From Salinimicrobium sp049680855 (GTDB lineage: Bacteria > Bacteroidota > Bacteroidia > Flavobacteriales > Flavobacteriaceae), in the NCBI RefSeq assembly GCF_049680855.1, contig NZ_JBMPGS010000001.1, positions 1 to 64,000 on the forward strand: a DNA stretch of 64,000 nt. Reading direction: 5' to 3'. A program made the position numbers and the translations under genes. Within the stretch, counting starts at the first letter, position 1. Each line of letters starts with the position of its first letter. The notes below the pieces were generated by a model. The model was given only the letters and a program-made list of their open reading frames with translations, was not told where the DNA came from and made no database searches. Below are positions 60,701 to 64,000 of this stretch, one piece after another.

Positions 60701-62169
60701 GCATCTTCCTGTGCACAATAATAGGTGTTGTTTGTCGCCACCAGCTTCACATCGTGTTTCTCTGCAAACTGCACCAGCACCGCATTTACCCGGTCTTCGT
60801 CTTCCTGGTTGTGCCGCATGAGTTCAATGTAAAGATCTTCCCCAAATTGCTCTTTCCACCATAAAAGGGCTTCTTCGGCCTGGTTTTCACCAACATTCAG
60901 GATCTTGCCGGGAACTTCACCGTACAGGTTTCCGGTAAGGACAATGATATCTTCTTTATATTGTTTAATGACTTCTTTATCTATTCGAGGCACATAATAG
61001 AATCCATCGGTATAGGCAATGGAAGACATTTTCGCCAGGTTGTGATAACCCTTCTTATTTTTAGCCAGGAGCACCACCTGGTAACCATTATCTTTTCTTG
61101 ATTTATCTTTATGATTTTCACATACAAAGAATTCACAACCAATAATTGCTTTAAGCTCCTTCCCTTCCGCGGGTTCATTATTAGCGGCGGCAGCTTCGTT
61201 CTTTGCTTTTATTCCTTTGTTATACGCTCCCACTTCCTTTACGAAATGAAAGGCGCCCATCATATTAGCATGATCTGTAAGAGCGACAGCCGGCATATTA
61301 TTGCCAGCTGCAGAATTCACTAAATCTTTGATGCTAATGGTGGACTGCAGAATTGAGAATTGGCTGTGATTATGAAGATGAGCAAACTGAACCTCATCAA
61401 GCATTTCCAGGTTTTCTTCTATTTCTTCGGAAGAAATTTCTGCTCCACCCTGCTCCTTTTTAAGCTTCTTCCTTATTTCATCGGAAGCCTTTTTCAGGTT
61501 GATATGCTTTAACCCGATGAGCTGAATTGGTTGCGGATTTGCTTCTGAAAAGTTTCTAAAGTAATCTGGAGAAACATCCAGTTCTTCCGCGGTAAAGCTC
61601 TCTTTTCTGATCAATTCTAGGAAGCAACGGGTGGTAGCCTCCACATCGGCAGTTGCATTGTGAGCTTCAGCAAAAGGTTCATTGAACAGGAATTCGTGTA
61701 ATTCAGTTAAAGTTGGAAGTTTAAATTTTCCCCCACGCCCTCCGGGAATACAACAAAGTTGTGCAGTATTTTCGGTACAGGTATCCAGTACCTGTAGTTC
61801 CTGAAGGGTATTTTCCATTTGTTCCCGATAGAATTCCGCTCCCATAATATTGACATCAAAACCTACATTTTGACCTACCACAAATTTCGACCTGGAAAGG
61901 GCTTTTTGGAACTTCTCTAAAACCTCCTTTAAAGGTGCGCCCTGTTGTTGCGCCAGTTCTGTAGAAATCCCATGAACCTGCTCGGCATCATAAGGTATAT
62001 TGAAACCTTCAGGCTGGACCAGATAATCCTGGTTTTCCACAAGGTTTCCCATTTCATCATGGATTTGCCAGGCTATTTGAATACATCTGGGCCAATTGTC
62101 AGAATCGGTCAGGGGTGCATCCCATCGTTTGGGCAATCCGGTGGTTTCGGTATCAAATATAAGGTACAT
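57784..62169 (-). CDS. dnaE: DNA polymerase III alpha subunit with fused proofreading exonuclease
   Basis: A 1461-residue replicative polymerase. It begins with a DnaQ-type exonuclease (about 1-185: FDTETTG at 5-11, and HNATADVEATTR with the later acidic residue). Then follow the PHP domain (FAHLHNHSQFSILQ, about 260), the palm with PDIDIDFDDEGRSRV (about 688) and GPGRGSAAGSAVAYCLGITN, fingers and beta-binding region, an HhH/OB part (KEVVGIYISGHPLDDF; FGGVISDVQHRTSKMGKGWA) and a C-terminal domain. The exonuclease-polymerase fusion is usual in Bacteroidota. It replicates the chromosome. Confidence 0.96.
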   Translation of the reverse strand: MYLIFDTETTGLPKRWDAPLTDSDNWPRCIQIAWQIHDEMGNLVENQDYLVQPEGFNIPYDAEQVHGISTELAQQQGAPLKEVLEKFQKALSRSKFVVGQNVGFDVNIMGAEFYREQMENTLQELQVLDTCTENTAQLCCIPGGRGGKFKLPTLTELHEFLFNEPFAEAHNATADVEATTRCFLELIRKESFTAEELDVSPDYFRNFSEANPQPIQLIGLKHINLKKASDEIRKKLKKEQGGAEISSEEIEENLEMLDEVQFAHLHNHSQFSILQSTISIKDLVNSAAGNNMPAVALTDHANMMGAFHFVKEVGAYNKGIKAKNEAAAANNEPAEGKELKAIIGCEFFVCENHKDKSRKDNGYQVVLLAKNKKGYHNLAKMSSIAYTDGFYYVPRIDKEVIKQYKEDIIVLTGNLYGEVPGKILNVGENQAEEALLWWKEQFGEDLYIELMRHNQEDEDRVNAVLVQFAEKHDVKLVATNNTYYCAQEDANAHDILLCVKDGEKQSTPIGRGRGYRYGLPNNEYYFKSGDEMKSLFKDLPQAISNVQEIVDKIEPYELARDVLLPAFTIPEEFLVEEDKVDGGKRGENAYLKHITYVGAKERYGEITPSIKERLDFELSVIENTGYPGYFLIVEDFIREARNMDVSVGPGRGSAAGSAVAYCLGITNIDPIKYDLLFERFLNPDRVSMPDIDIDFDDEGRSRVMDYVIQKYGANQVAQIITYGTMAAKSAIRDTARVLDLPLSDSDRIAKLIPNMSKLGKIFGVDEKDLKKKFRAEELEKVHELLNISEGDDLEAQTVNQARILEGSVRNTGIHACGVIITPSDITNFVPVSVAKDSDLYVTQFDNSVVESAGLLKMDFLGLKTLTLIKDTVKIVKGRHGIDLDPDSFPLDDEETYKLFQRGETVGIFQYESPGMQKHMKDLKPTVFDDLIAMNALYRPGPMEYIPSFIARKHGKEEIAYDLPDMEEYLQETYGITVYQEQVMLLSQKLAGFTKGEADVLRKAMGKKIFALLEQLKPKFLDGGEAKGHPREILEKVWKDWEAFAAYAFNKSHSTCYAWIAYQTAYLKAHYPAEYMAAVLSNNMNDIKQVTFFMEECKRMKLNVLGPDVNESYHKFSVNKDNAVRFGMGAIKGVGAGAVATIVENRKKGNYKSIFDLAKRIDLRAANKKAFENLALAGGFDSLGSSHRAQFFHDDGDGITFLEKAIKYAAKFQENENSAQVSLFGDASDVQIPEPEVPPCGEWGTMEKLKREKEVVGIYISGHPLDDFKIEMNYFCTGKVSDFKDLEKHVNRELSFGGVISDVQHRTSKMGKGWAAFTVEDYSDSYEFRMFGEEYLKYRHFLIENNFVYIKAFIKEGWMNKDTGKKGEPRLQFNSFQLLHDVMDIYAKKLTIQLNIDELMEEKITALKDIFSMHQGDQLLNFVIYEMKEQVKLHMPSRKQKVKISQELLDTLEEEQVLYKLN

Positions 62170-62340
62170 GCTACAGGAGTTTTATAGTATTCCTTCTGAA
62201 AATGAGGTTTTAAGAAGAAATTATTGGAGCAAAAATTCAGCCATAAAATTAAGGATAAAAAAAGTGCATCCTCAAGAAAGTTTTGAGGTTTTATCAACGT
62301 CTTTTCAAATTCCAAAAACAAAGCTTAATTCCATAAAAAA

Positions 62341-62364
62341 ACCCGGAAAATTAAATTTCCGGGT
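62341..62364 (-). terminator. Terminator of the DUF2383 gene
   Basis: ACCCGGAAA and TTTCCGGGT pair around ATTAAA; on the minus strand TTTTTTT follows. It lies about 30 bases behind the stop at 62393. Confidence 0.9.
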
Positions 62365-62392
62365 CTCCCTGCTAACTAACTAAACCAAATCC

Positions 62393-62842
62393 CTATGAAA
62401 ACGATTCTTCAAGAGATTTTGCATTTTCAATGGTTTGCTGTATCGCATTGCGCTGCTTTAAGAGAAGATTCTTTGTACTTGGTGGAAAGTCAATCTTCTC
62501 AATTACTTCATTGTAATTTTCAACCGCAAGCTTCTCACCCCTAATCACTTCCTCCAGTACAGCTTCCTCGTTGTTGCCGCTCAAAGCAGACTTTAAATTC
62601 ATCCAGGTCCTGTGGGCATCGGCTTTAATACTGGAGCCTTTATCGGGTGCTTCTCCAAAATTTCTAATCTCCGTTTTCAATTCATGACCAAAATCATAAC
62701 GCTCTGCTGCCTTTTCCTCAAAAAAGCCTTTTAACCGCGAATTTTGAACGTCCTCTGCCGCATTTCTAAATCCCTTTTCGGAGTCATAGTTCTTTTCCAG
62801 CAGTTCATTAAGCTTGTCTGCCATTTCTTCTGAATACTTCAT
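62393..62842 (-). CDS. DUF2383 (PA2169-type) four-helix-bundle protein
   Basis: A 149-residue all-helical cytoplasmic protein: KLNELLEKNYDSEKGFRNAA (about 10-29), LKGFFEEKAAERYDFGHEL, AHRTWMNLKSALSGNNEEAV and LEEVIRGEKLAVENYNEVIE. This is the ferritin-like bundle of DUF2383 proteins, often stress-related and of unknown function. It has its own terminator and a short leader. Confidence 0.88.
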   Translation of the reverse strand: MKYSEEMADKLNELLEKNYDSEKGFRNAAEDVQNSRLKGFFEEKAAERYDFGHELKTEIRNFGEAPDKGSSIKADAHRTWMNLKSALSGNNEEAVLEEVIRGEKLAVENYNEVIEKIDFPPSTKNLLLKQRNAIQQTIENAKSLEESFS

Positions 62843-63060
62843 ACTTCCTCATCATTTTTCATTTACAATTTTTCAAAACGCTTTTGCGCCTGGATAAAGA
62901 TAAGGATTAATCATAATGTCATTGCAGGATTTAACATGCTTTAGCACTACTTCACGGGTTTTCACAAGGAGCCAGACACCCATCCTAATCCTCAGAATAT
63001 CAAGGATTATAAAGGAATTATTTTTTTCACATTCCTGTAATCGCGAAACAAAAATAATAG

Positions 63061-63068
63061 TATCTTTG
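63061..63068 (+). promoter_or_regulatory. -7 element of the rpsP promoter
   Basis: TATCTTTG matches the Bacteroidota -7 consensus TAnnTTTG exactly. It lies 46 bases upstream of the rpsP start. A matching -33 TTTG is not clear; T-rich bases at 63021-63028 are at the wider spacing. Confidence 0.6.
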
Positions 63069-63114
63069 CATCCTCATTAATAATCGGGGTCGGGAACCCC
63101 ACAAATTAATTTTT

Positions 63115-63684
63115 ATGCCTGTAAAAATAAGATTACAAAGACACGGTAAAAAAGGGAAGCCTTTTTTCTGGATCATTGCCGCAGACTCGCGGACAAGAAG
63201 AGATGGTAAGTTTCTTGAAAAATTAGGAATTTACAATCCAAACACCAATCCTGCAACAATCGAATTGGATGTTGACAGTTCTGTAAAATGGTTACAGAAT
63301 GGAGCACAACCAACAGATACTGCAAGAGCTATCCTTTCTTACAAAGGAGTCTTACTTAAGAACCACCTTGCAGGTGGAGTTAGAAAAGGCGCTTTAACCG
63401 AAGAACAAGCAGAAGAGAAATTCAATGCATGGCTTCAGGAGAAAGAAGGTAAAGTAGATGCTAAAAAGGAAACTTTAAGCAAAGAGCAACAAGAAGCCAA
63501 AGATAAGGCGCTTGAAGCTGAAAGAGAAGTAAATGCAAAACGTGAAGCTGAAGCTGCCGCTGCTGCACAACCTGAAGTTGAAGAAACAACTGAAGATCAG
63601 GAAGCTGCTGCTGCCAATGAGGTAGACGACGCAACTGCTGAAGAAGCAAAAACAGACGAAAAGCAAGAACAAGCAGGATCATAA
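63115..63684 (+). CDS. rpsP: 30S ribosomal protein S16 with long acidic tail
   Basis: A 189-residue S16. The first 85 residues are the conserved core (MPVKIRLQRHGKKGKPFFWI; ADSRTRRDGKFLEKLGIYNP; SVKWLQNGAQPTDTARAILS). Behind it is a long helical, Glu/Ala/Lys-rich tail, low in complexity, as in other Bacteroidota. It is part of the small ribosomal subunit. rimM starts 18 bases later in the same operon. Confidence 0.97.
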   Translation: MPVKIRLQRHGKKGKPFFWIIAADSRTRRDGKFLEKLGIYNPNTNPATIELDVDSSVKWLQNGAQPTDTARAILSYKGVLLKNHLAGGVRKGALTEEQAEEKFNAWLQEKEGKVDAKKETLSKEQQEAKDKALEAEREVNAKREAEAAAAAQPEVEETTEDQEAAAANEVDDATAEEAKTDEKQEQAGS

Positions 63685-63702
63685 CGTTCTAACTAGCGAA
63701 CA

Positions 63703-64000
63703 ATGACAAAAGAAGAATGTTTCTATCTTGGCAGGATCGTTAGTAAATTCAGTTTTAAAGGAGAGGTATTGATCAAACTCGATACCGATGAACCTGAAAG
63801 TTATTTAGAAATGGAATCAGTTTTTGTCAATTATGACAATAATCTGGTTCCATTTTTTATTGAAAAAAGTTCACTTCAAAAAAGTAACCTGCTTAGGGTG
63901 AAATTTGAAGATGTGGAAAGCGAAGAAGATGCCGAAGATCTATTGAAGTGTGATATTTATCTTCCGCTTGCCCTTCTTCCAAAGCTTAACGAAGATCAAT
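63703..64000 (+). CDS. rimM: Ribosome maturation factor RimM, N-terminal part
   Basis: The frame from the ATG at 63703 reads MTKEECFYLGRIVSKFSFKG, then EVLIKLDTDEPESYLEMES and LLRVKFEDVESEEDAEDLLK, the normal RimM beta-barrel, and runs off the window at residue 99. RimM helps assemble the 30S head. It follows rpsP as usual in bacteria. Confidence 0.95.
   Translation, partial: MTKEECFYLGRIVSKFSFKGEVLIKLDTDEPESYLEMESVFVNYDNNLVPFFIEKSSLQKSNLLRVKFEDVESEEDAEDLLKCDIYLPLALLPKLNEDQ

Noticed and set aside
57784..62169. DnaQ-DnaE fusion as a novelty
   Set aside because: The fused exonuclease is common in Bacteroidota replicative polymerases, so it is normal for this lineage.
63461..63684. Leucine/glutamine-rich frames opposite rpsP
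   Set aside because: They mirror the low-complexity Glu/Ala tail of S16 and are artefacts of codon repetition.
1..64000. CRISPR arrays, restriction-modification, toxin-antitoxin or phage-defence genes
   Set aside because: None were seen. The XRE/membrane pair at 27603-28225 was considered as a toxin-antitoxin unit, but the first protein is a four-helix membrane protein with no toxin features.

Overview
The window looks like chromosomal DNA of a Bacteroidota, most likely a marine or soil Flavobacteriaceae (Salegentibacter/Gramella/Zunongwangia-like by overall feel, not by any search). Evidence: a SusC/SusD polysaccharide utilization locus, several TonB-dependent receptors (TBDRs) with carboxypeptidase-regulatory N-domains, a flavobacterial histone H1-like peptide, a DnaE with a fused N-terminal DnaQ-type exonuclease, S16 with a long charged tail, AT-rich leaders without clear Shine-Dalgarno sites, and promoters of the TTTG / TAnnTTTG type.

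Region 1 (1-15.5 kb) is the right part of an integrative mobilizable element. A tyrosine integrase, a helicase-like and a primase-like replication gene, a ribbon-helix-helix accessory protein, a relaxase and a membrane protein end at a displaced 3' fragment of a tRNA-Leu gene (15425-15474) with its terminator. No second att copy or intact tRNA-Leu is visible, so the left end probably lies before base 1. The metal-uptake genes at 1-9.4 kb (three TBDRs, a YtkA-like lipoprotein, a CNGKC protein, a periplasmic thioredoxin, a His-rich DUF4625 lipoprotein, two short proteins with RGPP/RAPP tails) are then plausible cargo. A DtxR/IdeR-like palindrome sits in the divergent promoter region at 2515-2538.

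Region 2 (15.6-30.4 kb) is ordinary and mildly decayed chromosome. It holds an aldo/keto reductase, a DUF1028 protein, two tiny membrane proteins, NIPSNAP and carboxylesterase remnants, a YqcI/YcgG (GntA-like haem N-hydroxylase family) gene followed by a DUF1989 gene, an SDR, a PaiB-like protein, a sorbosone-dehydrogenase-like protein, DUF5723, a membrane protein/XRE pair with its own operators, a histone H1-like peptide, cutC and DUF481. A cluster of hairpins at 26994-27140 ending in a terminator may be an undescribed small RNA.

Region 3 (30.4-56.1 kb) is an alpha-mannan utilization island. One block (minus strand) reads SusC, SusD, SusE/F, GH76, GH125, GH92, ROK kinase, GH2. A second reads GntR, ROK kinase, MFS transporter, GH92, class I mannose-6-phosphate isomerase. 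A LacI regulator closes the left side. Together they would bind mannan at the surface, cut it with GH76, trim it with GH92/GH125, import mannose, phosphorylate it and isomerize it to fructose-6-phosphate. The SusC promoter has a LacI-type palindrome exactly between its -33 and -7 elements. The island is bounded by a 40-bp perfect direct repeat made of the tRNA-Asp terminator plus a degenerate tRNA 3' end on the left, and the intact tRNA-Asp on the right. This is the geometry of a tRNA-targeted insertion. A broken TPR regulator (DUF6377/SusR-like) and a decayed ISL3 (ISAon1-like) element lie at the right border, and an IS-end relic lies at the left border.

Region 4 (56-64 kb) is core genome: tRNA-Asp, a DUF58 protein, trxA, dnaE, a DUF2383-type helical-bundle protein, rpsP and the start of rimM.
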